Assembly (NCBI GenBank): GCA_937873695.1
Contig: CALMYL010000008.1
Coordinates: 62,001-126,000 of the forward strand
DNA from: an uncultured Ignavibacteria bacterium
GTDB taxonomy: Bacteria; Bacteroidota; Ignavibacteria; Tepidaquicellales; OLB5
Length of the DNA: 64,000 nucleotides
Direction of reading: 5' to 3'
Part shown: positions 53,770-63,357 of the stretch, piece after piece
Position numbering within the stretch: the first letter of the stretch is position 1
How the letters are laid out: each line of letters starts with the position of its first letter
Made by a program: the position numbers and the translations under genes
Notes under the pieces: model-generated
What the model saw: the letters and a program-made list of their open reading frames with translations, nothing else
The model's database searches: none
Told to the model about the DNA's origin: nothing

Positions 53770-55550
53770 CAGTTAATATCTTTTGTATTGATTTCTTTTC
53801 CGTGAAAATCTTTTATCAAGATGCTTCTGATTCTCTCAAAATTATCCGGACTGGCTGATTTTCCGGAGTCACTTACTTCATGCTCTTCAATTCCATGTGG
53901 ATCGTTTTCTTCGTAATGCGTACCGGAATTGCTTGAAATGAATTCAGAACTTTTCACAAGTCCTATGCTTAGGGACTGGCCAAAATATTTCGATATCTTG
54001 CCGGCAAGGTAATCTCTGTAGCCGTCTATCAGTTCAAATGATGTATCATCAACTCTTATTAACAGATTACGCTTTTCATCCTGCTCAAAAGTAGTATCTT
54101 TAATAATGCTGTAAACCCATTTACGTTCGGTCTTTATCTGGTCCTTAATGCTCAGCCAATGCGAGTTCAGGTCGCCCTCGGCATTTTCAAAGTTTACAGC
54201 CGGGTCCGGGTTTTCGTTTACTGCCTGCGAAACACTCACCTGTCCAATATCACCGGCAGGCTGTTTTGGAGCGGAGTGTTCATACGTTACCTGCACCTTA
54301 GTTTCATTCTTAAGAGGAGCGCTTACTCGGCTGGCTGACTGTATGGTACCTGTATTCTTGCTGCCGCCGGAGTAACTGCCTGAGCCAAGCTCTTTAAGCT
54401 CCTCGAGTATCTGCGAAATATCGCGGGTATCGGTGAACTTAATAAGTTCAACCAGCAGTGCCTCTATCAGCGTACGCTGGTTTGATGAATATTTAAACGT
54501 ATATTCAGTTTGCAGGATCAGCTTCAATGAATTAATTATTTCAAGCTGAGAGAACTTACTTATATTTTCTGAGTATTTTTGTTTAACTGATTCTGATTCG
54601 ATAATTAGCTCAGCTGAACCGGTTGAGCATACTATTAACAGATTCCTGTAATGCTCAGTGAGCCCGTCAAGGAAGATCTGCATATCATAGCCTTTATCCA
54701 TCAGACCATCAAAGTAGTTAAGTAAGCCCTTTGCATCCTTATTTTTTACCAGGTCAGAAATTGTAAAGTAAACATCACTTTGCGCAAGATTAAAGAATGA
54801 TTTCAGCTTTTCAAATGATATATCATTATCACAGTAAGCGGCGGACATATCAAAAAGTCCCTGCGCGTCGCGCATTGAGCCATCACCTTTTTTCGCTATG
54901 AAAAAAAGTGATTCGTTATCAACTTTAATTTTTTCTTCGCCTGCTATGAATTTCAATCTTGAGGATATTTCATCAATTGTCAGCCTTTTGAAATCAAATT
55001 TCTGGCATCTGCCCAAGATAGTAAGCGGTACTTTTTCAGGTGAAGTTGTCGCGAATATGAATACAACATACGGGGGCGGTTCTTCCAGCGTTTTTAAAAG
55101 CGCGTTGAATGATGCCCCGGTAAGCATATGAACTTCATCTATGATAAAAATCTTGTATTTGGAGCGAACCGGACCGTACTTCACTTTTTCTTTCAGTTCC
55201 CGTACATCTTCGATATTCCTGTTTGATGCGCCGTCAATTTCAAATACATCGGGGTGATTGCGGTTATCGTTGGTGATCTCTCTGCAGCTGTCACAAACAT
55301 TACACGGCTCGCCGTTAGGCTGCCTATTGGTGCAATTCAGCGATTTGGCAAGCAGCCTTGCCACGGTAGTTTTACCTACACCCCTCGGGCCCGAGAAAAG
55401 ATACGCATGAGATATCCTGTTATTCTTAATCGCATTGCGCAGTGTTTTGGTAATGAATTCCTGCGAGGTCACGTCATCAAACTGCCCGGGTCTCCATTTC
55501 CTTGCTGTTACAAGGAAGCCATCATGCTCAGGAAAAAGTTCTTCTGCCAT
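53769..55550 (-). CDS. dnaX: DNA polymerase III subunit gamma/tau
   Basis: A 593-residue clamp-loader ATPase of the replicative polymerase. Walker A is GPRGVGKTT (about 53), the zinc-binding module has four Cys in CTNRQ, CNVC and C-REI (about 73-90), Walker B is IIDEVHML, and SRC-like GRCQKFDFKRL is present. The C-terminal tau-type tail (after about 390) is low complexity, then a folded end (SLSIGLVKSSEF). Stop and next start overlap as TGATG, so dnaX and the ureohydrolase gene are coupled. Confidence 0.96.
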   Translation of the reverse strand: MAEELFPEHDGFLVTARKWRPGQFDDVTSQEFITKTLRNAIKNNRISHAYLFSGPRGVGKTTVARLLAKSLNCTNRQPNGEPCNVCDSCREITNDNRNHPDVFEIDGASNRNIEDVRELKEKVKYGPVRSKYKIFIIDEVHMLTGASFNALLKTLEEPPPYVVFIFATTSPEKVPLTILGRCQKFDFKRLTIDEISSRLKFIAGEEKIKVDNESLFFIAKKGDGSMRDAQGLFDMSAAYCDNDISFEKLKSFFNLAQSDVYFTISDLVKNKDAKGLLNYFDGLMDKGYDMQIFLDGLTEHYRNLLIVCSTGSAELIIESESVKQKYSENISKFSQLEIINSLKLILQTEYTFKYSSNQRTLIEALLVELIKFTDTRDISQILEELKELGSGSYSGGSKNTGTIQSASRVSAPLKNETKVQVTYEHSAPKQPAGDIGQVSVSQAVNENPDPAVNFENAEGDLNSHWLSIKDQIKTERKWVYSIIKDTTFEQDEKRNLLIRVDDTSFELIDGYRDYLAGKISKYFGQSLSIGLVKSSEFISSNSGTHYEENDPHGIEEHEVSDSGKSASPDNFERIRSILIKDFHGKEINTKDIN

Positions 55551-55583
55551 TTATAGAATTTTAGTACTTATTGAGTTGTTTTT

Positions 55584-56861
55584 CTAATATTTATTGCCGG
55601 CGTATATTACGCTTAGCTTGCCTTTATCAAGTCTCTGCCAGATACAGGCAGTAAAATCATTGTATGCATTAACGCCGATATAGTCACCAAAGAAAACGCT
55701 CTTAACAGGTGTGAAAGGTGATTCCGAAATCTTCACGTTTTCAAATGTTGTGCCGCCATCTGTTGATCTTGCCAGGTAAACATCAGTGTTCAGATCTTCG
55801 TAATTTCTTCTGTCATAATAGATGATATTAACAGAGCCTGTTACGGGGTCAACTGACATCCAGCTCATGAATTGTTGTTTGCCATTTCCTACAGGGTCAT
55901 CATTTATGCGAATTGGATCGCTCCACGAGCTGCCTCCGTCTGAAGATCTCAGCAAAAAAACATCCACATCATTTTCTCCGTTTGTCTTATCAGAGTAATT
56001 GATATAGATCGTTCCTCTATAAGGCGAATTGCTTATATCACACTGTGTAATTGGCAGGCCGTTGCATCTGAAAATTCCTTCAATTTCGTAAACCCATCCG
56101 CCGATCTGTGTGCCCGCGGTAATATCTTCATCCAGCCAGGTCGTTCCGCCATCAAGTGATCTGTCAAAGTACAGTTTATCATGGGCAGACCAGCTTACAT
56201 AAATCTCCCCGTTTGGTCCTACACATGGAACTGCACCTTCTGTAGTATTGGATGAATCCACGCAGTCTCCCGGAATCTTGTTTATTCTCATTGCATCGCT
56301 CCAGGTTGAACCTGCATCTGAACTGAATGAGAACATAATGTTTGAAAGATCTTCGGGCAGCCGGGAATCGTATGCATCAAACTGGGTCCATGTAACGTAA
56401 ATATTATCACGCCATTTGCTGTTTGAATTATCCACACAAGCCCAGGGTTTATCCTGCTTTTTAGGAGGATTGAGTCCCATGTATGTTCCGGGGTTTCCAA
56501 AAGTCATACCGCCATCAGTCGATCTTTGACAGACTATCCTGTCTATCCACTGGCCGTTTGATGGTCTTGAAAGGTGGAAGTAATAAGCGGCGCCGTTATT
56601 ATCAAATATCAGTACGGGGTCACCCCAGACGCCGTTTTTGCTGTCTGATATTTCCTTGTTTATCCATGTACTGCCGCCATCAAATGAATAATAGTAATTA
56701 TTAATATTAGCCCCGGCAACCAGGTTATTGGGATGCCGGGGATTGATAGCTATCGATACTTCTTCAGGACTGTTGCTGATCGAGTTAACCTTAATATTCT
56801 TGTACTGCGATAAGGAAATTGAGGGCAATATCAGTAATACTAAAATTAAGTTTTTTATCAT
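55584..56861 (-). CDS. secreted six-Asp-box (sialidase-like) propeller protein
   Basis: A 425-residue protein with a signal peptide (to about residue 19). It has six Asp-box motifs of the S-x-D-x-G-x-T/S-W/F type: SFDGGSTW, STDGGMTF, SSDAGSTW, SLDGGTTW, SSDGGSSW, STDGGTTF. This fits a six-bladed sialidase/BNR propeller. It ends without a sorting domain. It is paralogous to the next two genes upstream. Typical sialidase Arg-triad residues cannot be confirmed by eye, so it may only bind glycans. Confidence 0.75.
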   Translation of the reverse strand: MIKNLILVLLILPSISLSQYKNIKVNSISNSPEEVSIAINPRHPNNLVAGANINNYYYSFDGGSTWINKEISDSKNGVWGDPVLIFDNNGAAYYFHLSRPSNGQWIDRIVCQRSTDGGMTFGNPGTYMGLNPPKKQDKPWACVDNSNSKWRDNIYVTWTQFDAYDSRLPEDLSNIMFSFSSDAGSTWSDAMRINKIPGDCVDSSNTTEGAVPCVGPNGEIYVSWSAHDKLYFDRSLDGGTTWLDEDITAGTQIGGWVYEIEGIFRCNGLPITQCDISNSPYRGTIYINYSDKTNGENDVDVFLLRSSDGGSSWSDPIRINDDPVGNGKQQFMSWMSVDPVTGSVNIIYYDRRNYEDLNTDVYLARSTDGGTTFENVKISESPFTPVKSVFFGDYIGVNAYNDFTACIWQRLDKGKLSVIYAGNKY

Positions 56862-56906
56862 TTATTTCTTCCTGATTATATTTTGTATTCTTTAAAAGCA
56901 AAACAG

Positions 56907-58493
56907 CTACTTTGCCAGGATCATCTTTTTTGTTTCTGAATAGCTGCCCGACTGCATTTTATAGAAGTACACACCGCTTGGCTGCGTTGATGCATCCCAT
57001 TCATATTTGTACGAACCCGCTGAAAGTTTTCCGTTTACAATAACTGCCGTTTCATTTCCCAGAATATCATAGATCTTTATTGATACATCCTGCTGCCCGT
57101 TACCGGCAAATGACGGAATATCAAACTCAAACGTTGTGTTTGGGTTGAACGGGTTTGGGTAATTCTGCTTCAGGCTGAAGGATGCCGGAATTTCTGTAGA
57201 AACCGGTTCGACTCCAACAGGGAAATTCATTATTGCCGTTAATACACTTAATGTACCTGATACAAGCCTTATCCAAATTGGTCTCACAACACCGTTATGT
57301 GATGATATGTTGGTGTAATCACCAAAGAATATGTTTGACTGCGGTGTGAACGGGGCTGCACTGATCCTTTCATTGACCCATGTGGTTCCGCCGTTCGTTG
57401 AACGGGCTATGTAAACATCAGTCTGTGTGTTCGTGTAATTTCTTCTGTCATAGAATACGCAATAAAGATATCCGGTTACCTGGTCTATTGACATCCAGGT
57501 GAAAAATTGTTCTTTTCCTGCAGGGTCGTCGTTAATTCTTATTGGTGCGCTCCAGGTATTACCGCCATCGGTTGACTTAATAACCATCACGTCATGGTCT
57601 GCGGGTCCGGCGCTATCGGTATAATTAATGTATATCGTTCCGCGGTATGGTGAATTGCTGATATCACAAAGTGTGATAGGCAAACCGTTGGATCTGTAAA
57701 TGCCGGCTACAACATAATCCCAGCCGCCGCGCTGTGTGCCTGCTACAATATCGTTTTCAAGCCAGGTATTGCCGCCATCTGTTGACTTATCAAAGAATAA
57801 TTTAAAATTATTGATTCCCAGCGGACCCGACCAGGCGACATAAACTTCACCATTTGGACCAACCGCGGGTACTGAGCCTTCAGTTGTGTAATCTTCATCT
57901 ACACAGTTGCCGCCATAACGGCTTAATCTTTTAATACCGGTAAAAGTTGCACCCATATCAGTAGAACGTGCGAATAATATCCTTGAGCTATCATTTGGAT
58001 TGCTTGTGCCGTAATTATCAAATTCTGTCCAGGCAACGTATATCCAATTGCCGCGGGGACCGTGTGTGAAATCCGTGATAGCCCATTCTTTATCCTGCTG
58101 TTTAGGTGAATTGAACTGCCAGTATGTTCCGGCATTCCATGTTGCGCCTGCATTTGTTGATTTATTTACTCCCATTCTGTCAATAAAGCTTGCGCCGTTT
58201 ACCAAATGGAAATAATAGAAGTTACCAACGGTATCTGTAATGATACAAGGGTCACCCCAGACTGTATATGTGCCTGTCAGGATGCTGCTTACCCATGTTT
58301 GGCCGCCATCGGACGAGCGGTAAACTTTATCGGTATTCGCTCCTGCGACTATCTGGTTAGTGTTTTTCGGATTCACACAAATAGAAGGTTCATTCGGGCC
58401 TCCTGTTGCGCTTATGGTAATATTGGTATAGGATGATTGTGAATAAATGGATGTGGTGAGGATGAACAATAGTGTAAATACTGTAGTTTTCAT
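56907..58493 (-). CDS. six-Asp-box propeller protein with T9SS sorting domain
   Basis: A 528-residue paralogue of the two flanking genes. The signal peptide ends about residue 18. Six Asp-boxes are present (SSDGGQTW, STNAGATW, STDMGATF, two STDGGNTW, STNGGTTW). Unlike its neighbours it ends in a T9SS sorting domain (QNYPNPFNP, IYDILGNETAV, PSGVYFYKMQSGSYSETKKM). The conserved ISNSPYRGTIYINY segment between blades is shared by all three. Probable surface-exposed glycan-interacting protein. Confidence 0.78.
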   Translation of the reverse strand: MKTTVFTLLFILTTSIYSQSSYTNITISATGGPNEPSICVNPKNTNQIVAGANTDKVYRSSDGGQTWVSSILTGTYTVWGDPCIITDTVGNFYYFHLVNGASFIDRMGVNKSTNAGATWNAGTYWQFNSPKQQDKEWAITDFTHGPRGNWIYVAWTEFDNYGTSNPNDSSRILFARSTDMGATFTGIKRLSRYGGNCVDEDYTTEGSVPAVGPNGEVYVAWSGPLGINNFKLFFDKSTDGGNTWLENDIVAGTQRGGWDYVVAGIYRSNGLPITLCDISNSPYRGTIYINYTDSAGPADHDVMVIKSTDGGNTWSAPIRINDDPAGKEQFFTWMSIDQVTGYLYCVFYDRRNYTNTQTDVYIARSTNGGTTWVNERISAAPFTPQSNIFFGDYTNISSHNGVVRPIWIRLVSGTLSVLTAIMNFPVGVEPVSTEIPASFSLKQNYPNPFNPNTTFEFDIPSFAGNGQQDVSIKIYDILGNETAVIVNGKLSAGSYKYEWDASTQPSGVYFYKMQSGSYSETKKMILAK

Positions 58494-58649
58494 TTGTGAT
58501 TTTTATGATTATACCGTAAAATACCTAATTTAGTTGTGATTTTAAAGGGAGAATTTTTGTTAATTGCCGATGGTGATATAATGCTCAGATGGAATACCTA
58601 ACTATTGATATTTCATGGCCTGTTTTTATGTCGGGAGGACTGAGGCGGT

Positions 58650-59948
58650 TCATTTATCTATAATAGCGCTCCAAATACTCAGAGAGTTGCTGTCAAGCCT
58701 TGTCCAAATGGGCCTTATCATGCCGTTAACAGCTATAATGTTCGTGTAATCGCCCATAAATGTTTCAGAAAGCGGAAAGAATGGTTTTTCGCTGATTCGT
58801 TCGTTAAGGAATGTTTTGCCGCCATCGGAAGATGATGCAAGGTAAACATCGGTCTGTTCATCATCATAATTTCTTCTGTCATAAAACACAACATAAATTA
58901 CTCCGGTTTCCTGGTCAATGGTAAGCCAGTTATAGAATTGATGTTTACTCCCGTTGTCATCGTTAACACGGGCAGGTGTACTCCATGTAAGCCCTTCATT
59001 TACAGAACTGCTTATCCATATATCGGTATTATCATATCCGTTCTTCTGGTCAGCCCAGCTTATATAGAGGGTTCCTCTGTATTTGCCGCTGCTCATATCA
59101 CATGCCATTGAAGGAAATCCAAATGTTCTGTAAACACCGGGTACAGACATTTTGAAAGTACCGGGAAGATCAGCTACTTTGATATCTTTATCAAAGAAAG
59201 TTAATCCTCCATCAGTTGAGCGGTCAAGCATAATTCCGTATGGTGAGCACCATGCCAGGTAAACTTCGCCGTTCAGTCCAACGCAGGGTACTACGCCAAG
59301 AACAGTAGCACCCGCATCAGAGCACTCAGCACCCGAGAGTTCATTAACGCGTTTTCTTTCAGCCCAGGTTTCGCCGCCATCGCTTGATAAACTGAAGATA
59401 ATGTTTGATGCGCTATCCATTGGATTTAAAGCTGACCCCTCATCGGAAAATTTATTCTGTCCGCATTGTGTCCATGCCGCGTAAATATTGTTTCTGTAAG
59501 GAGAAAATGAGTGATCGACAGCAGCCCACTCTTTATCCTGCAGGTGAGGGGAGTTTGCTCCCATATAAGAGCCGTTGCTCCAGGAAATGCCGCCATCTTC
59601 TGACTTTTGGCAAATAATTCTGTCAAGCCAGGTTCCGCCTTCGCTGTATGAATTAGATAAATGAAAATAATAGAAGTTACCCCTGAGGTCTGAAACTATG
59701 CACGGGTCGCCGTATACTCCGTAAGTTGAAGTAAGTTTTCGGGCCGCCCAAGTGTAACCGCCATCGAAGCTGTAGAAGTATGTCTCAATATTTGCAGCAG
59801 CAACCAGGTTAAGCGGATTAATAGGGTTGAAAGAGATTGTCACTTCGCTTGGAGTATTTTCATCCGTAATTTTAATATTCTTATATAATGACTGTGAAAA
59901 GGCAGCTGAACATAGTATAAATGCTGTTAAAATGACCAGGTTTTTCAT
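58650..59948 (-). CDS. secreted six-Asp-box propeller protein, no sorting domain
   Basis: A 432-residue third paralogue. The signal peptide ends about residue 18 (AAFSQ). Asp-boxes are SFDGGYTW, SEDGGISW, SSDGGETW, STDGGLTF, a decayed SVNEGLTW and SSDGGKTF. It stops right after the last blade, with no QNYPNPFNP domain. It is on the same strand as the other two with 156 nt between. It would be exported to the periplasm unless another route is used. Confidence 0.75.
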   Translation of the reverse strand: MKNLVILTAFILCSAAFSQSLYKNIKITDENTPSEVTISFNPINPLNLVAAANIETYFYSFDGGYTWAARKLTSTYGVYGDPCIVSDLRGNFYYFHLSNSYSEGGTWLDRIICQKSEDGGISWSNGSYMGANSPHLQDKEWAAVDHSFSPYRNNIYAAWTQCGQNKFSDEGSALNPMDSASNIIFSLSSDGGETWAERKRVNELSGAECSDAGATVLGVVPCVGLNGEVYLAWCSPYGIMLDRSTDGGLTFFDKDIKVADLPGTFKMSVPGVYRTFGFPSMACDMSSGKYRGTLYISWADQKNGYDNTDIWISSSVNEGLTWSTPARVNDDNGSKHQFYNWLTIDQETGVIYVVFYDRRNYDDEQTDVYLASSSDGGKTFLNERISEKPFFPLSETFMGDYTNIIAVNGMIRPIWTRLDSNSLSIWSAIIDK

Positions 59949-60090
59949 GTTTGCGGCAATGATTTATGTATTATTGGTTTATACAGCTTTTCATAAAGGA
60001 AAGTTCCGGTGAAGAACTTATGCCGGTTTAAAAAGATTGCCGCGTCGAATTCGCTCCGCAAATTCTTTCCGCAAACAGAGCATACTTTTA

Positions 60091-60119
60091 CGCAGAGTCT
60101 CCCGATAGGGGACTCTGCG
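60091..60119. repeat. 29-bp palindrome
   Basis: CGCAGAGTC arms with extra CC/GG pairing inside (12-bp stem, one G-T pair, GATA-containing loop). Lies between sppA and the propeller gene, 15 nt past the sppA stop on the - strand. It has no T-run, so it is probably a repeat element rather than a terminator. Confidence 0.6.
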
Positions 60120-60133
60120 ATAAATGAACCAGA

Positions 60134-62764
60134 TCAATATTTTATATCAATACCATCGCTGTTGGTTTCATCTATTCCAAGCATATCAATTAAATGAGAC
60201 TGAAAATAACTGATTACCGAAGATGTCATAATCTCATTTATTTTATTGCCTCCGGGTACCGCGTAATATACAATTTTGTATCTACCGCTTAACCCAGCCT
60301 TCTTCCGGGCATACTTAAGCGCTTCATACAAACCTCCTATTTCATCAACAAGTTTTTTGTTGTATGCATCTGTGCCAAGCCAAACTCTTCCCTGTGCGAT
60401 CTGTTCAACTTCGTCACGTGTCAGGTTCCTGCCTTCTGAAACTGCGGAGGTAAAACGGTCATAATAAAAGTCAATTATCCCCTGTATGATCTCAATTTCT
60501 TCTTCATCAAGCTTTTTATAAAATGATCCAATATCGGAATTATCACCGCGTTTAAAATTCTCTACCTTAACCTTCTGACCTTTAATGAGACTGTCCAGAT
60601 TGGGTCTTGCGGTAAATACACCTATACTGCCTGTAATGGTAAGCTCATCTGAAAATATTTTATCTGCGCTAACTGAAACGTAATACCCGCCGGATGCCGC
60701 AGCTCCGCCCATAGAAACGATAAATGGTTTTTTGTATTTTTTCTTCAGCCGTATTATAGCCGAATTAATTTCAGCTGAGCCTAATGCAGAACCGCCGCCG
60801 GAATCTACCCTTAATACAACTGCTTTTACTTTCGGATTCGAGAATGCTTCTTCAAGCTGCTTTACAACAGTTTCACTGCCAGTTGAGCGGCTTCCGCCAA
60901 CAAAAGGTATGGGCAGTGATACAGGCGGAGGCGGTTCGCTTTCGCCTGTTGTAATGCTTGCATAAACGCCAATTATCGCTATCTGCGAAGGCTCGCCCCA
61001 GTCATTATCCCACTGGCTGCGGTTAAAATTCCTGACAATGTTAGTTGTCTTAGAGTTCATTCCCGATAATTCCTTTGCGTCTTCGTACCAGCCAAGTTTA
61101 TCCACAAGGCCAAGTCTTAAAGCTTCAGAACCGGTCAATGGCTGTGATAGTTTCGATTTCAGATAATCATCCAGAGTTAGATTCCTCCCTGAGACAATAC
61201 GCGAAAGCATTTTTTCGTAAACAATATCAAGAACCCGGTTTATAACTTCTTTGCCTTCTTCGGTTGTGGAATCCAGCAGCCCCTGGAATGTAAGCTTATA
61301 CTTACCGGCATAGAAAGTCTGCAGGTCTATGCCGTATTTTTCAAGCAGTGAATTATAATTAAAAACATTTATGCTGAGTCCGTAAAAGAAGATAGCTTCA
61401 GGCGGCATTATTATATCATTAGCAAAAGTGGAAATGTAATAACTTCCGGGGCCAACATCCTGCGGAAAATATACTGTAATGTTTTTATTTTTTGCCCTGA
61501 AACGTGTCATTGAGGCTGTAAGTTCTTCTATCGCGGCATTGAGCTCAAACCTGCCTGATGAAATGGGATATATCTTCAGGATCATACCTTTTACAGATGG
61601 ATCGGCGGCTGCATAGTCAATATCGGCAATTACCTCATGGATGCTGCGTCTGCCGCTGCCCAGCAGGCCGAAGAAAACATCTTCAGTGTTGTAATCCTGC
61701 AATGATCCGGATAATGTTATTTCAATTACTTTTTTTCTTTCCGGTATGATGCTTTTTCTGCGTTCAAGATTGTATGAAAGCGAAAACTGCGAACCTATGT
61801 AGGCGTAATTATGCCCGCCTGTTTTACGGTAAACATCATAATCACGGTTGAAACCGTCACTGAAGTAGAGCCTTGTCCTGCTGTTATTGAAAAAATGATT
61901 ATACCTGAAGCTTCCATTAGGAAGGTCAAATCTTAAGCCGGCACCAACGTATTCATTCTTATCCCTTTCTTCATTCCTCATATAATTAACGTTCAGGTAA
62001 AGCCCGTTTAACAACTTAAGATCAAGGCCGGCTTTGAACTGGTTATTATCAAAGAAGTTATCGTGATAGCGGAACAGAGAAAAATCTGCCATCAGAGTTA
62101 TCCTGTCGCTCTTTAAGGGTCTTACAGCCGCGCCAAATGTGAATTTATCGGTTGAGTAATATTCAACACTTGCAGATTCATCATTTTTGTACACAAAAGA
62201 AAATGAAGCAAACGGAAGCGGACGGAAAAGTATTCCCAGTCCCATGCGGAAGTTGGGAAAAGATGAATATTGATCTGAAGGTGAGCGGGTATTATCCCGC
62301 TGCAGCATTTCAAATAATATGCCGGCGGAAAAAGCTTTGCTGCCGGCGCCAAATCCCAGTGAAAATGTGCTTACGTTATAGTTTTGGGTGAAACCTGTTC
62401 CGGTATATTCTACAATTTCATTATTACTGTTTATATCATAATTTCTTATGAAATCTGTATAGCCGGTATACTTACGGTAAGCCAGCCCAAGGAATCCCGC
62501 ACTGATAGAAAGATCAAGCTCATTTAAACCATTGAATTTAGCCCTGTGCATAAGGCCGCTTATAGTGAAATTCAGCCTGTGCCCGAGCCCAAGAACTGCC
62601 GGATTGTATCGAAATGCATTAGAGCCTTCATCATATGCCGAAAACAGATACATTTCATTGGATGGATTGAAGAGGTTGAAATCCTGTGAATCAGATTTAT
62701 TTGGGGAAAATATCAAAAATAAAACCGCTAAAAATAATACCGGGTAAGCAGGAATTTTTTTCAT
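60134..62764 (-). CDS. beta-barrel-SppA fusion (signal peptide peptidase domain)
   Basis: An 876-residue protein from the ATG at 62764, chosen because the signal peptide (MKKIPAYPVLFLAVLF) begins there; an ATG 10 codons earlier is less likely. About residues 25-340 are Gly/aromatic-rich antiparallel strands of an outer-membrane-barrel-like domain. Residues about 345-876 are a duplicated SppA protease. The probable catalytic Lys is in FYAGKYKLTF (about 488-490). The nucleophile Ser is in MGGAAASGGYY (about 691), after LRVDSGGGSALGS. SppA normally clears signal peptides at the inner membrane, so this fusion is unusual. Confidence 0.75.
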   Translation of the reverse strand: MKKIPAYPVLFLAVLFLIFSPNKSDSQDFNLFNPSNEMYLFSAYDEGSNAFRYNPAVLGLGHRLNFTISGLMHRAKFNGLNELDLSISAGFLGLAYRKYTGYTDFIRNYDINSNNEIVEYTGTGFTQNYNVSTFSLGFGAGSKAFSAGILFEMLQRDNTRSPSDQYSSFPNFRMGLGILFRPLPFASFSFVYKNDESASVEYYSTDKFTFGAAVRPLKSDRITLMADFSLFRYHDNFFDNNQFKAGLDLKLLNGLYLNVNYMRNEERDKNEYVGAGLRFDLPNGSFRYNHFFNNSRTRLYFSDGFNRDYDVYRKTGGHNYAYIGSQFSLSYNLERRKSIIPERKKVIEITLSGSLQDYNTEDVFFGLLGSGRRSIHEVIADIDYAAADPSVKGMILKIYPISSGRFELNAAIEELTASMTRFRAKNKNITVYFPQDVGPGSYYISTFANDIIMPPEAIFFYGLSINVFNYNSLLEKYGIDLQTFYAGKYKLTFQGLLDSTTEEGKEVINRVLDIVYEKMLSRIVSGRNLTLDDYLKSKLSQPLTGSEALRLGLVDKLGWYEDAKELSGMNSKTTNIVRNFNRSQWDNDWGEPSQIAIIGVYASITTGESEPPPPVSLPIPFVGGSRSTGSETVVKQLEEAFSNPKVKAVVLRVDSGGGSALGSAEINSAIIRLKKKYKKPFIVSMGGAAASGGYYVSVSADKIFSDELTITGSIGVFTARPNLDSLIKGQKVKVENFKRGDNSDIGSFYKKLDEEEIEIIQGIIDFYYDRFTSAVSEGRNLTRDEVEQIAQGRVWLGTDAYNKKLVDEIGGLYEALKYARKKAGLSGRYKIVYYAVPGGNKINEIMTSSVISYFQSHLIDMLGIDETNSDGIDIKY

Positions 62765-62791
62765 AGTAATATATTTTAAGAATTGTGTATT

Positions 62792-62799
62792 CAAATATA
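62792..62799 (-). promoter_or_regulatory. TAnnTTTG (-7-like) box for barrel-SppA gene
   Basis: TATATTTG on the - strand, 28 nt before the ATG at 62764. Confidence 0.45.
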
Positions 62800-62945
62800 G
62801 CTATATTTTATGATTGGAAAAGTGGAGTAAGTAGAATCCTGACGATACTATTTAAAACAAGAAGCGCGACACAAAGGATAGAAGGCAACACTAAGATGTT
62901 AAATCACAACAATTTTAGAAGATCTATTATTGATTTTCCATGTAG

Positions 62946-62966
62946 AGACGACCCGGTGGGTCGTCT
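62946..62966. repeat. family D palindrome, intergenic copy
   Basis: AGACGACCC - GGT - GGGTCGTCT, perfect 9-bp arms. It is the same architecture as the in-frame copies in the sorting domains at 26401, 27333 and 28786. Confidence 0.8.
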
Positions 62967-63039
62967 TAGGGAAGATAACTAATGATTTTCATACTGTTAA
63001 CTTACTGGTTTAGAATCCCGGGATTCTACTCATTTAGAG

Positions 63040-63170
63040 ATGCAACCTTACCTCGGCAGGATATGTATTCAAGCCCCGTAGGCCTATGGACTGGCTTAGA
63101 CAGTGGTGAAATGTTTGTAGGAAAGGTTTCCCGGGACAATCAGAGCTCCGTAGGAGCGGCATGTTAATAT
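63040..63170. repeat. degenerate tandem units with CCGTAGG palindromes
   Basis: AAGCCCCGTAGGCCT (63071-63085) and GAGCTCCGTAGGAGC (63143-63157) with similar trailing segments GAAATGTTTGTAGG and GGCATGTTAATA. At least two, possibly three or four, units spaced by about 40-70 bases. Confidence 0.55.
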
Positions 63171-63196
63171 TTGTTTTCTCGAAAAAGTAAAAGATA

Positions 63197-63288
63197 TTCG
63201 TGCCACGAAATGTGAAATTTATGTATGTACTGTTTAATAAAGTTGTATTTTACCAAAAACAATAGGCTGTAACGATTCGTGGCACGAA
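63197..63288. repeat. pair of TTCGTGsCACGAA palindromes
   Basis: TTCGTGCCACGAA at 63197-63209 and TTCGTGGCACGAA at 63276-63288. They are exact reverse complements of each other, 66 nt apart. They could be a dimeric-regulator operator pair or a repeat element. Confidence 0.6.
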
Positions 63289-63301
63289 AAATCTGCTATA
63301 T

Positions 63302-63331
63302 AAAAAAAGAGCGTCCAATGGACGCTCTCTA
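63302..63331 (-). terminator. intrinsic terminator
   Basis: AGAGCGTCC-AAT-GGACGCTCT hairpin followed on the - strand by seven T residues, 27 nt after the T9SS gene stop. Confidence 0.85.
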
Positions 63332-63357
63332 CAAATAGTTATCTCTTTCAAAACTTC

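Larger units (their letters stand above)
62800..63301. other. gene-poor gap made of small palindromic and tandem repeats
   Basis: About 500 bases without a convincing gene. It holds a family D palindrome (62946-62966), a degenerate tandem array of units containing GCTCCGTAGGAGC-type palindromes followed by GGCATGTTAATA-like tails (about 63040-63170), and two TTCGTG-C/G-CACGAA palindromes. Confidence 0.7.

Noticed and set aside
62982-63167. 61-codon + strand frame
   Set aside because: It covers the degenerate tandem palindromic units, so the frame is repeat-derived; no ribosome site or domain.
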